From positions 186,001 to 250,000 of the forward strand of contig JACPEA010000011.1 of the NCBI GenBank assembly GCA_016183765.1: a stretch of DNA of 64,000 nucleotides. The letters are read 5' to 3'. Each line of letters starts with the position of its first letter. Within the stretch, counting starts at the first letter, position 1. Below the pieces are notes generated by a model. It did not search any database. It was not told the DNA's origin and saw only the letters and a list, made by a program, of their open reading frames with translations. Shown piece by piece: positions 25,792 to 33,871 of the stretch. Position numbers and translations under genes: made by a program. This stretch comes from Bacteroidota bacterium (lineage in GTDB: Bacteria > Bacteroidota > Bacteroidia > Chitinophagales > Chitinophagaceae).

Positions 25792-27918
25792 TTGTCGAAA
25801 CCAGGTTTACATATCGCCCTCGTAGGAAACCCCAATAGCGGAAAAACTTCGCTGTTCAACGCATTAACAGGCCTGAACCAGAAAGTGGGTAATTTTCCGG
25901 GGGTTACGGTCGATAAAAAGACAGGGCATCTTACACTGGAAGCCGGGCTGGAAGCCGGGCTGGAAGCCGGACTGATCGACCTGCCCGGCACCTATAGCCT
26001 GTATCCCCGCCGGGGAGATGAGTGGGTGGCTTACAAAGTATTGATGGGCGCCGACACCGAGATCAGGCCCGATATTGTGCTGCTGGTGGCCGATGCCAGT
26101 AACCTGAAAAGAAACCTGCTCTTCTGTTCACAGATCATTGACCTGAAGATACCGGTGGTGATGGCGCTGACCATGACCGATATCGCTGCTAAAAAAGATA
26201 TCGTGATCGACATCAACGGTTTACAGGCCGAACTGGGTATTCCCATCGTAGCTGTGAACCCGAGAAAAAATAAAGGTCTCAACGAGGTAAAAAAAGTTCT
26301 CGCACAGGTTTACAGGATGACGCCGGGTACACAGAACCGCGATTTCATGGATACACGCAAGCTGGCCCCTGCCGCTGTGGAAAGTGTACAGCAACTGTTT
26401 CCGCAGTTAAGTGATTATGCCGGCATCCATTACCTGATCAATCATGAGAGCTTTCCATTGACCGACCAGGAGCAGGAAATTGTAGAACAGATAGAGATCG
26501 ATAACCGGTTCAATCCTACCAAAACACAGGCTGAAGAGATCCTGCAGCGGTATACCCGTATCAGGCAGATCATGCAGAAACATGTGGTGGAACCCGGGCC
26601 CATGGAGAAAAAAATGTTCTCCGACAAACTGGACAACCTGCTCTTGCACCAAACCTGGGGTTACCTGATCCTGCTCATTGTACTTTTTTTACTGTTCCAG
26701 AGTATTTTCTGGCTGGCACAGTTCCCGATGGATGGCATTGAATGGCTGTTTACCCAAACTTCCAGCTGGCTGAACCAGCATTTACCACAAACCTGGTGGA
26801 GCGATCTGTTCATTAATGGACTGGTAGCGGGTTTAAGCGGTATCGTGGTATTCATACCCCAGATCATGATCCTGTTCGGACTGATCACGATACTGGAAGA
26901 TACAGGGTATATGGCCCGTATCAGTTTCCTCAGTGATAAGCTGATGCGCAAAGTAGGCCTTAACGGGAAAAGTGTGATGCCCATGATCAGCGGTTTTGCC
27001 TGCGCCGTACCCGCCATCATGAGCGCCCGTAACATTGAAAACAAAAAAGAACGCCTGCTCACCATACTGATCACACCGCTGATGAGCTGCAGCGCGCGTT
27101 TGCCGGTGTATACCATTTTGATATCGCTGGTAGTGGACGACAAGTATTATTTCGGTTTCCTGAGTGTGCAGGGACTTGTAATGATGGCTTTATACCTGAT
27201 GGGAACTGTGATGGCGCTCATTGTGAGTTATGTGATGAAATGGTTTATCAAGATCAAGGAAAAAAGCTTTTTCATCCTGGAACTGCCCATCTACCGGGCG
27301 CCCCGCTGGAAAAACGTGGGCATCACCATGGTAGAGAAAGCCAGGATCTTCGTGTTCGATGCAGGAAAGATCATCATGATCATCAGCCTGCTGCTCTGGT
27401 TCCTGAGTTCGTACGGACCGGGTAACCGAATGCAGAAAGTGGAGGAAAAATACGCCGTACTTGCACAACAATATCCCGCGCAGAAAGACTCGCTTGAGAA
27501 ACACCTGTCATCCGAAAAACTGCAGAACTCCTATGCCGGTATCCTGGGTAAGAGCATCGAACCTGTGATCACCCCGTTGGGCTATGACTGGAAGATCGGC
27601 ATTGCCCTGATCACTTCTTTTGCTGCAAGAGAAGTGTTTGTGGGAACCATGGCCACTTTATACAGTGTGGAAGAGACCGACGACACTTCCCTGCGCCAGA
27701 AAATGGATGCTGCCCGTCATGCCGATGGCACCAAGGTATACACGCTGCCCGCTGCTTTTTCGCTTATGATCTTCTATGTATTTGCCATGCAGTGTATGAG
27801 TACGCTGGCCGTGGTAAAACGTGAGACCCGCTCCTGGAAATGGCCGGTGTTCCAGTTCGTGTATATGACCGGGCTCGCTTATGTATTAAGCCTGATCGTT
27901 TACCAGGTGTTCAGTTGA
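25792..27918 (+). CDS. feoB: Ferrous iron transport protein B (TTG start)
   Basis: Inner-membrane Fe(II) transporter of 708 residues with an N-terminal GTPase domain. G1 is GNPNSGKTS at residues 8-16 and G3 is DLPG at 62-65. The G4 motif, normally NxxD, reads TMTD, and G5 is unusual (VNPRKNKG). Membrane segments start near residue 290; the Gate motifs are GFACAVPAIMSARN and MSCSARLPVYTIL. An in-frame TGA at 25783 makes TTG 25792 the only start that keeps G1. Three 12-bp repeats add LEAG units at residues 49-60. No feoA is adjacent. The gene converges with the MFS gene (3 bp apart). Confidence 0.95.
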   Translation: MSKPGLHIALVGNPNSGKTSLFNALTGLNQKVGNFPGVTVDKKTGHLTLEAGLEAGLEAGLIDLPGTYSLYPRRGDEWVAYKVLMGADTEIRPDIVLLVADASNLKRNLLFCSQIIDLKIPVVMALTMTDIAAKKDIVIDINGLQAELGIPIVAVNPRKNKGLNEVKKVLAQVYRMTPGTQNRDFMDTRKLAPAAVESVQQLFPQLSDYAGIHYLINHESFPLTDQEQEIVEQIEIDNRFNPTKTQAEEILQRYTRIRQIMQKHVVEPGPMEKKMFSDKLDNLLLHQTWGYLILLIVLFLLFQSIFWLAQFPMDGIEWLFTQTSSWLNQHLPQTWWSDLFINGLVAGLSGIVVFIPQIMILFGLITILEDTGYMARISFLSDKLMRKVGLNGKSVMPMISGFACAVPAIMSARNIENKKERLLTILITPLMSCSARLPVYTILISLVVDDKYYFGFLSVQGLVMMALYLMGTVMALIVSYVMKWFIKIKEKSFFILELPIYRAPRWKNVGITMVEKARIFVFDAGKIIMIISLLLWFLSSYGPGNRMQKVEEKYAVLAQQYPAQKDSLEKHLSSEKLQNSYAGILGKSIEPVITPLGYDWKIGIALITSFAAREVFVGTMATLYSVEETDDTSLRQKMDAARHADGTKVYTLPAAFSLMIFYVFAMQCMSTLAVVKRETRSWKWPVFQFVYMTGLAYVLSLIVYQVFS
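25936..25971 (+). repeat. 12-bp tandem repeat, three copies, inside feoB
   Basis: CTGGAAGCCGGG occurs three times in a row, the last copy ending in A. It is in frame and encodes LEAG three times just before the DLPG (G3) motif of the GTPase domain. The copies are almost identical, suggesting a recent, slippage-prone expansion. Confidence 0.9.
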
Positions 27919-27921
27919 GCA

Positions 27922-29220
27922 TTACGCCCCTTGCTCTATCAGCGAAGTGTTCCGGGTATCTTTCATAAAAATATATACCAGCAAAGAAACAAAGATACAG
28001 GCCGTAGTATACCAATAATACCCCGTTTCATTACCGTTATTCTTGAACCAGAGTGCCAGGTATTCTGCCGTACCCCCAAATAGGGCCACTGTAACAGAAT
28101 ACGGAAAACCCACTCCCAGTGCACGGATCTTTGCGGGGAACAGCTCTGCTTTTACCACTGCATTAATAGATGTATACCCGCTCACAATCAGCAATGGTAA
28201 TAGCATGAGCAGAAATATATCCAGTTTATCAGTGGTATGACTGAGCTTGGTAAGTATGGGCACGGTAAGCACTGTTCCCAGAACACCAAAGCCAATCAGC
28301 AGGGGCCTGCGGCCGATTTTATCAGACAAAGCGCCAAAAAAAGGTTGCAGCATTGCATAGATCAGTAATGATAAAAACGTTAACTGCGTAGATTCTGCTT
28401 TGCTCAGGTGTACCGTATTCACCAGGAATTTCTGCATGTACGTGGTGTAGGTATAAAAGGCAAGGGTACCGCCCATGGTCAATCCCACAACGGTGGCTAC
28501 TGCGCGCGGGTAGTGTAACAATTCCCGCAGGGTTCCTTTCTGTTGGTTGGAAGCATGTTTGCTTTTTTCAAATGCCTCGGTCTCTTCCATGGTACGCCGC
28601 AGGTAAAAAGCGATCAGCGAAAGGATTGCCCCGATAAAAAAGGGGATCCGCCAGCCCCAGCTATGCATCTGTTCATTGGTAAGAAAAAAATGCTGTAATA
28701 CCAGTTGTATTCCCAAAGCTACCAGCTGCCCGCCGATCAGCGTTACATATTGGAAGCTGGAATAAAAACCACGTCTGCCCGTGCCTGCCATTTCACTCAG
28801 GTAAGTGGCAGCAGTGCCGTATTCGCCACCTACGCTCAGCCCCTGTAGCAACCTGGCCAACAACAACAGTACCGGCGCCATGATACCGATCTGTTCATAA
28901 GAAGGCGTTAGAGCAATCATCAGGGAGCCGAACGACATCACCAGTACGGATAAGGTCATCGCCCATTTTCTTCCTTTCCGGTCGGCCAGGCTGCCGAACA
29001 ACCATCCACCGATGGGGCGCATCAGAAAACCAACAGCGAATATGCCTGCGGTCTGCAACAGATTGGCCGTAGTATCCTTACCCGGAAAAAACACCGGTGC
29101 AAAATACAGTGAGAACGCTGCATAGGCATACCAGTCGTACCATTCAACCAGGTTCCCCACCGATCCGCTTACGATGGCCCTGATACGGCTGCCCGAATGT
29201 TTGCGCTTGATCTTCTGCAT
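27922..29220 (-). CDS. MFS transporter, metabolite:H+ symporter family
   Basis: Twelve-helix secondary transporter of 432 residues of the MHS type (KgtP/ProP relatives). Markers: the start GNLVEWYDWYAYAAFSLYFAPVFFP, the loop 2-3 motif GSLADRKGRKWAM, LLLLARLLQGLSVGGEYGTAATYLSEM, and the 8-9 loop motif GALSDKIGRRPLL. Substrates of this subfamily are organic acids, betaines or amino acids; the sequence does not decide between them. The gene stands alone, convergent with feoB. Confidence 0.93.
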   Translation of the reverse strand: MQKIKRKHSGSRIRAIVSGSVGNLVEWYDWYAYAAFSLYFAPVFFPGKDTTANLLQTAGIFAVGFLMRPIGGWLFGSLADRKGRKWAMTLSVLVMSFGSLMIALTPSYEQIGIMAPVLLLLARLLQGLSVGGEYGTAATYLSEMAGTGRRGFYSSFQYVTLIGGQLVALGIQLVLQHFFLTNEQMHSWGWRIPFFIGAILSLIAFYLRRTMEETEAFEKSKHASNQQKGTLRELLHYPRAVATVVGLTMGGTLAFYTYTTYMQKFLVNTVHLSKAESTQLTFLSLLIYAMLQPFFGALSDKIGRRPLLIGFGVLGTVLTVPILTKLSHTTDKLDIFLLMLLPLLIVSGYTSINAVVKAELFPAKIRALGVGFPYSVTVALFGGTAEYLALWFKNNGNETGYYWYTTACIFVSLLVYIFMKDTRNTSLIEQGA

Positions 29221-29284
29221 GCAAGTGACGATTCTAAACGGCTGTCAAGATACTTATCTTATCAACAGGGCAGCGGTAAAATTA

Positions 29285-30295
29285 TCAGCTTAACCCCGCC
29301 AGGAACTGTGTTAGTTTTTCTACCTGCTCCGGATGATGGGTTACCTGTTCCTCCACCTGCCGTAAAAGGTATTGCCGCGTGCCGGCAGAAGCATCGGCCA
29401 TATCTGAGTACCGCTCATCCTGTATATCGATGGATAAACGCAGGTATTTACCTATATCCAGCATTTCGCAGGCTTCATAATGGGTGCTTTTGTTCACCCC
29501 TTTCATCATGATATCAGTAATGCGCGTGATCCATTGCAGCTGCCCCCAGCTAATGGCCTGCTCCCTGGTGATTGTTCCTTCATAACTACCGGTACCCAGT
29601 GAAAGAATACGGATATCCTCGTATGCAACCTTGCTGCCATCCTTTTTGTGATAAAATCCCGTATCACCATACCGGCTGATTTCTGCGAGCGCTGCCATGG
29701 ACGGATTGTTAACATACACACCACCATCAATCCCCGTAAGCGGTTTCTGTTTATGTATGAATGAATAGGCCGGCAGGTAGGTAGGTGCCGCAGAAGTGGC
29801 CCTGCACACATCATACACTTTTGCATTGGCCGTAGGGTCATCGGAAGCCTCGCTTGATTTGAAGAAAACGGGCTGGTTACTGCTAAGGTCATACGTGGGT
29901 ACCAATACCGGCCTGAGTGCTTCCAGGATGGTTTGTTCGCCCACAAAATAACGCAATGTCTTGTCGAGCCCTTCCGGACCATACGCCGGCGCCACTAAAC
30001 TGATCAGCCTGTACAGTAGTTTATTCAATCCGGATCGTACCGGAAAAATGGTACTGCCATAGTTGGTATAGATATCTGCGATCTGTTGTAATGAATATTT
30101 GGGTTGCGACGGGTCCTGTTCATCGCGCAGGGTAAGACAGCAGGCGAGCAGTCCACCGGTAGAAGTGCCGGCAAACAGGTCGAAGGTTTCCTGGATCTTT
30201 TTGCCCGTGATAGACTCAATTCTCTGCAGGATGGTGAGTGGAACAATGCCCCGCAGGCCGCCGCCATCGATGGCAAGGATGTTGAAGGTTGACAT
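29285..30295 (-). CDS. Patatin-like phospholipase family protein
   Basis: Soluble patatin-fold lipase of 336 residues. The oxyanion motif is DGGGLRG (residues 10-16), the nucleophile motif is GTSTGG (Ser near residue 45), and the catalytic Asp lies in GIDGGVYVNNPS (DGG near 190), so the Ser-Asp dyad is complete. It hydrolyses acyl lipids. Its layout, with no signal peptide, resembles bacterial patatins including nucleotide-activated antiphage effectors (CapV type), but no cyclase gene is adjacent, so a housekeeping lipid role is equally likely. Confidence 0.92.
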   Translation of the reverse strand: MSTFNILAIDGGGLRGIVPLTILQRIESITGKKIQETFDLFAGTSTGGLLACCLTLRDEQDPSQPKYSLQQIADIYTNYGSTIFPVRSGLNKLLYRLISLVAPAYGPEGLDKTLRYFVGEQTILEALRPVLVPTYDLSSNQPVFFKSSEASDDPTANAKVYDVCRATSAAPTYLPAYSFIHKQKPLTGIDGGVYVNNPSMAALAEISRYGDTGFYHKKDGSKVAYEDIRILSLGTGSYEGTITREQAISWGQLQWITRITDIMMKGVNKSTHYEACEMLDIGKYLRLSIDIQDERYSDMADASAGTRQYLLRQVEEQVTHHPEQVEKLTQFLAGLS

Positions 30296-30505
30296 AGGAT
30301 GGATATTAAAATGACGCTAGCTGATGAGCCGGCTTTTAAACCTAGTTCAAATATGCGGACAAACCCTGATAACCGCAAGGAGTCATTTCCCCTTTCCGCA
30401 CCGGGAAATTTCCCGTATGCTTTCAAGAAAAAGCCCGGGTGATTAATGCCGTTTTTTTCTGAATCTTTGGCGTTCTTTATCCTCAAACAACCAAACCCAA
30501 TTATT

Positions 30506-30784
30506 ATGCCGCACGAATGCAGGATCGAATTCTATTTCAAAGCCGAAGAAATGGCCAAATTGCTGGCCGATAACCCCACAGCGAAAGGGATCATCATATC
30601 GCAACAGATCGTCAGGGAAAAACCGAAGGGGGCCGAGCATTATGTGAACGTAACCCGCATCAAAGCCAGGCCCGACCTGGGAGAGGGTGGACAAAATACC
30701 GACTCTACCCAGCTGAGAACATCGGTAACTGCTGGTGAAGAAACCATTAACGGCTGCCCTTACCCACCCGGATGTACAGAGTAA
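30506..30784 (+). CDS. Hypothetical protein
   Basis: Reading frame of 92 residues beginning MPHECRIEFYF. The N-terminal half looks like an alternating strand-helix fold (HECRIEFYFKAEEMAKLLAD, GIIISQQIVREKP, AEHYVNVTRIKARP); the C-terminus is polar and ends with two Cys (NGCPYPPGCTE). No signal peptide. I do not recognise a family. An earlier ATG would add 20 residues without clear merit. It lies 45 bp before the membrane protein gene of a two-component operon, so cotranscription is possible. An opposing frame on the minus strand covers the same bases, but composition and position favour this one. Confidence 0.55.
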   Translation: MPHECRIEFYFKAEEMAKLLADNPTAKGIIISQQIVREKPKGAEHYVNVTRIKARPDLGEGGQNTDSTQLRTSVTAGEETINGCPYPPGCTE

Positions 30785-30829
30785 GATCCTGCTATTCAAC
30801 CATTTTTATCACTGAATCTGCCCAGGTTT

Positions 30830-31489
30830 TTGAAGACCATCATTACCATACTAAACTACATAGATATCGGGGCTCCCTTGCTGGCGTTGCTGTTCTTTGT
30901 CAGTATCCTGACCCAGAACAGGCTGGCAAAGGAACTCCTGTATATCTTTTATTTTATCTGTATCCAGCTTGTCACCAATGTAACGGCCACCGTTCTGGAA
31001 AAACTGCATATCACCAACTATTCGGTGTACCTGTTGAATATCATCCTGTCGTTTCTTGTGCTGTCGATCCTTTTCTATGAGCTGGGAATACCGCTGATCA
31101 GAAAGATCTTCCCCTTCAGCTCTCTGCTTTTTCTCGGTTTTGCCACTTATTCCATTGCCAACGGGGATGGTATTGAAACCTATAACAGCATCATATCCGC
31201 TGCGGCCAGTTTTATCATTACCGCTTATTGCCTGATCTTTTTCTATTGGCGCCTGGTGAAGGATAAACATTATTCGGGCGGCATAACCGACAGCGCCTTC
31301 TTTTGGTCGGCCATCGGTGTTTTTACCTACTATACGGGTAGTTTTTTTATATTTATCTCATACAAGTACCTCATTGTACGCGAAGCTGAGGTTATTGGTA
31401 TTCTCTGGCGGTTTCACAACCTGCTCTTAACCATTTTCTGTATCTATTCGATCTACGGCCTCACATGCAAAAACTATCAGAAAACATAA
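30830..31489 (+). CDS. Polytopic membrane protein, probable sensor partner of the downstream kinase (TTG start)
   Basis: Hydrophobic protein of 219 residues with seven predicted membrane helices (about residues 12-28, 35-55, 68-85, 92-108, 118-140, 160-180 and 190-210) and no recognised catalytic motif. TTG at 30830 is the only start upstream of the first helix. The last 25 bp overlap the histidine kinase gene, and the kinase has only one membrane helix and no input domain, so this protein is a candidate for its sensory part (inference). Similar trios with a multi-helix protein, an EIHDN-type kinase and a LuxR regulator occur in Bacteroidota. Confidence 0.8.
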   Translation: MKTIITILNYIDIGAPLLALLFFVSILTQNRLAKELLYIFYFICIQLVTNVTATVLEKLHITNYSVYLLNIILSFLVLSILFYELGIPLIRKIFPFSSLLFLGFATYSIANGDGIETYNSIISAAASFIITAYCLIFFYWRLVKDKHYSGGITDSAFFWSAIGVFTYYTGSFFIFISYKYLIVREAEVIGILWRFHNLLLTIFCIYSIYGLTCKNYQKT

Positions 31490-32247
31490 GTATCATTCTG
31501 GCTGCATCGAGTATTCTCCTGCTGATTACCTTGTTTATTGTCATGCTGGTGGTGGCTTACCTGAAAAGAGACCTGAAGCACCTGAAGGAAAAAGAAAATA
31601 TGGAAGCCGATTTTGAGAACCAGTTACTCCGGTCAAAGCTGGAAACACAGGAAGAGACCCTGAACCAGCTGAGCAATGAGATCCATGATAATGTTGGACA
31701 ATTACTCAACAGCACCAAACTGCTGATCGGTATAACGCAACGCGCTTTGCCTGAACCCTCCGAAACCCTGAACATGGCCGATGACAGCCTGGGTAAAGCC
31801 ATTGCCGAAGTACGGACACTTTCAAAATCGCTGAACAAGGAATGGTTGCAGCAATTCAATTTCATGGAGAACCTGGAAGCGGAGATCAACCGCATCAATG
31901 CGGCCAAAAGCCTGCAGATACACCTGTACCGGCCCGAAACCCTTTCTATGAAGGCTACGGAACAGATCATCCTCTTCCGCATTGTACAGGAGATCCTGCA
32001 GAATGCCCTCAAACACGCATTTGCCAGGAATATCGAGATCAAGATCAAAGAAAATAACCAGCAGCTTATCATATTCATCGGGGACGATGGTATCGGTTTT
32101 GATGAAACAGCCGTTACCAAAAGCGTAGGACTTCTGAATATCAGGCACAGGACCGGACTACTGGGTGGAAGCGTTCAGTGGGTTTCGTCTATCAATAAGG
32201 GTACACAATTCACCATACAGCTACCCGCAAATACATCCAACCTATGA
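31465..32247 (+). CDS. Sensor histidine kinase (NarL/DegS-type, single transmembrane helix)
   Basis: Kinase of 260 residues: one membrane helix (residues 10-32), a coiled-coil linker (KHLKEKENMEADFENQLLRS), a HisKA_3-type dimerisation helix with the phospho-acceptor in LSNEIHDNVGQLLNS (His near residue 74), and a HATPase domain (FRIVQEILQNALKHAF, FIGDDGIGFDE, SVGLLNIRHRTGLLGG). It lacks an input domain of its own. Its start overlaps the preceding membrane protein gene by 25 bp, and its stop overlaps the regulator gene by 4 bp (ATGA). Confidence 0.93.
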   Translation: MQKLSENISIILAASSILLLITLFIVMLVVAYLKRDLKHLKEKENMEADFENQLLRSKLETQEETLNQLSNEIHDNVGQLLNSTKLLIGITQRALPEPSETLNMADDSLGKAIAEVRTLSKSLNKEWLQQFNFMENLEAEINRINAAKSLQIHLYRPETLSMKATEQIILFRIVQEILQNALKHAFARNIEIKIKENNQQLIIFIGDDGIGFDETAVTKSVGLLNIRHRTGLLGGSVQWVSSINKGTQFTIQLPANTSNL

Positions 32248-32882
32248 AAATACCTATCGGAATTGTAGATGACCACCAGTTGTTCCTGAAATCGTTGGGA
32301 TTGATGCTGAAAAGTTTCGCCGTTTACGACGTGGTGCTGGAAGCTTTACACGGAAAGGAACTGCAGCAAAAACTGGAACAGGGGGCACCCACACCCGCCA
32401 TTATGCTGATCGATGTAAATATGCCCGTCATGAACGGCATAGAGACCGCCAGGTGGCTTAACAAAAAATACCCGAAAATGAAACTGGTGGCACTTTCGAT
32501 GAATGATACCGATATGGTCATCATCGACATGATCAAAGCAGGCTGCTGCGCCTACCTGTTGAAGGAAACCCATCCCGATGAGCTGGAAAAAGCGCTGCAG
32601 GAAATCAATACAAACGGTTTTTACAATGCGGATGCAGGCAACATCGATTTCCGCAGGCTGTTACAGTCTGAGCAGAATACGGTGGTCATCTCAGAAAAAG
32701 AAAAACTGTTCCTTCAATATGCCTGCTCCGACCTTACCTATAAAGAAATTGCGGCGTTGATGTCACTGAGCGAACGCACCATTGATGGTTACCGTGAATC
32801 GCTTTTCGGCAAACTGAAAGTGCAGAGCCGCGTGGGGCTTGCCATGGAAGCCATCAAAAAGGGGTTGGTGACGCTGCAATAA
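32244..32882 (+). CDS. LuxR/NarL family response regulator
   Basis: Regulator of 212 residues. Receiver: IGIVDDHQLFLKSLG with the acidic pair, phospho-Asp in PAIMLIDVNMPVMNGIE near residue 56, Lys in YLLKETHPDEL near 106. The C-terminal GerE helix-turn-helix is in KEIAALMSLSERTIDGYRES and LFGKLKVQSRVGLAMEAIKK. It completes the membrane protein-kinase-regulator operon. The target genes are not evident. Confidence 0.94.
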   Translation: MKIPIGIVDDHQLFLKSLGLMLKSFAVYDVVLEALHGKELQQKLEQGAPTPAIMLIDVNMPVMNGIETARWLNKKYPKMKLVALSMNDTDMVIIDMIKAGCCAYLLKETHPDELEKALQEINTNGFYNADAGNIDFRRLLQSEQNTVVISEKEKLFLQYACSDLTYKEIAALMSLSERTIDGYRESLFGKLKVQSRVGLAMEAIKKGLVTLQ

Positions 32883-32898
32883 ACTTCCCGTTCAATTT

Positions 32899-33762
32899 TT
32901 ACTGGTAGTATTCCCACAAAAAGCGGGATATCTTACGGGTCAGCTCCCAGGCTTCATTGGTGCTTTTCCAGCTGGTGTCGCTATTGTTTTTGGTGGCTAT
33001 ACAGAAAATATACCTGGCTTTTTTGCCGTTTACATACAACACTTCGCTGCGGCTCGCGTCTACCGCCCCGTTTTTACTGGCGATGAACACATCGGAAGGT
33101 ATTTGTGATATGGCTTGCTCATCCCAGTAATTCCTGCCAAGCAAACGCAGCATCCTTTCACTGGCAGCTGCACTGATCACCTGTTTGTTGACGATCATTT
33201 CCATCAGGCCCGCCATTTCGCGGGGCGTGGTTTGTCCCCAGCCATATTGCAGCCGGTTGGATTCCCTTCCGGGTGTACGGCTGTTGACACGGGTATCCCG
33301 TAACCCCAGGCTATCCATCAGGCGGTTAATGACGGTGCCGGTGCCGGCAAGACTCTGCAACCACAGGCTGGCCGTATTATCGCTGGTGGCCAGCATCAGC
33401 AGTAGCACTTTGCTCAATTCGATCTTCTCCCCGGTTTTGAAAGAGCCCAGGATATCTTCTCCTGCATACAATAAAGAATCCTTGTACGTGAGTACCTGGT
33501 GATACTGCAGTTCGCCATTGTCTATTTTCTGCATAAGGCCGGTCAGTATGGGCAATTTTACCATGCTGGCAGTGGGAAAAACAGTATCGGCCTGCAGGGC
33601 TGCCACCCGGTTAGCAGAGAGATCATGCACATATATACCCAGGGTTCCCTGAAAACCACCAACCATTTCTGCAAGCTTTTTCTGCAGGTGCTTGTCAGTT
33701 TTCTGCGAAAATCCTGTTTGGACCGAGGTGAACAGTAGAAAAAAAACCAGGTATTGTTTCAT
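32899..33762 (-). CDS. Serine hydrolase, class A beta-lactamase-related
   Basis: Exported protein of 287 residues with a signal peptide (MKQYLVFFLLFTSVQTGFSQ). The penicillin-binding fold motifs are present: TASMVK (SxxK) near residue 68, SDN in MLATSDNTASLWL near 129, and a KxG-like SKNG instead of KTG near residue 235. The glutamate of the class A omega loop is not obvious, so genuine beta-lactamase activity is uncertain; a DD-peptidase or esterase role is possible. I chose ATG 33762, where the signal peptide begins, over one 72 bp upstream. It is transcribed against the response regulator upstream. Confidence 0.88.
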   Translation of the reverse strand: MKQYLVFFLLFTSVQTGFSQKTDKHLQKKLAEMVGGFQGTLGIYVHDLSANRVAALQADTVFPTASMVKLPILTGLMQKIDNGELQYHQVLTYKDSLLYAGEDILGSFKTGEKIELSKVLLLMLATSDNTASLWLQSLAGTGTVINRLMDSLGLRDTRVNSRTPGRESNRLQYGWGQTTPREMAGLMEMIVNKQVISAAASERMLRLLGRNYWDEQAISQIPSDVFIASKNGAVDASRSEVLYVNGKKARYIFCIATKNNSDTSWKSTNEAWELTRKISRFLWEYYQ

Positions 33763-33871
33763 GCGAATTGATTGCCGGATATTGAAATTAGCTTTTTTTT
33801 GCTGTAAGAAGTAAACCCGGTTTCCTCCCCCCACATTTTTACGGGTATTGTTTTATCATATCTGCCAGTCC

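Noticed and set aside
29285-30784. CBASS antiphage operon
   Set aside because: Only the patatin is present; no cyclase, and the neighbours are an MFS carrier and an unknown small protein.
30443-30799. 118-codon minus-strand frame opposite the small gene at 30506
   Set aside because: No start context or recognisable composition; the plus-strand frame fits the following operon better, though both are uncertain.
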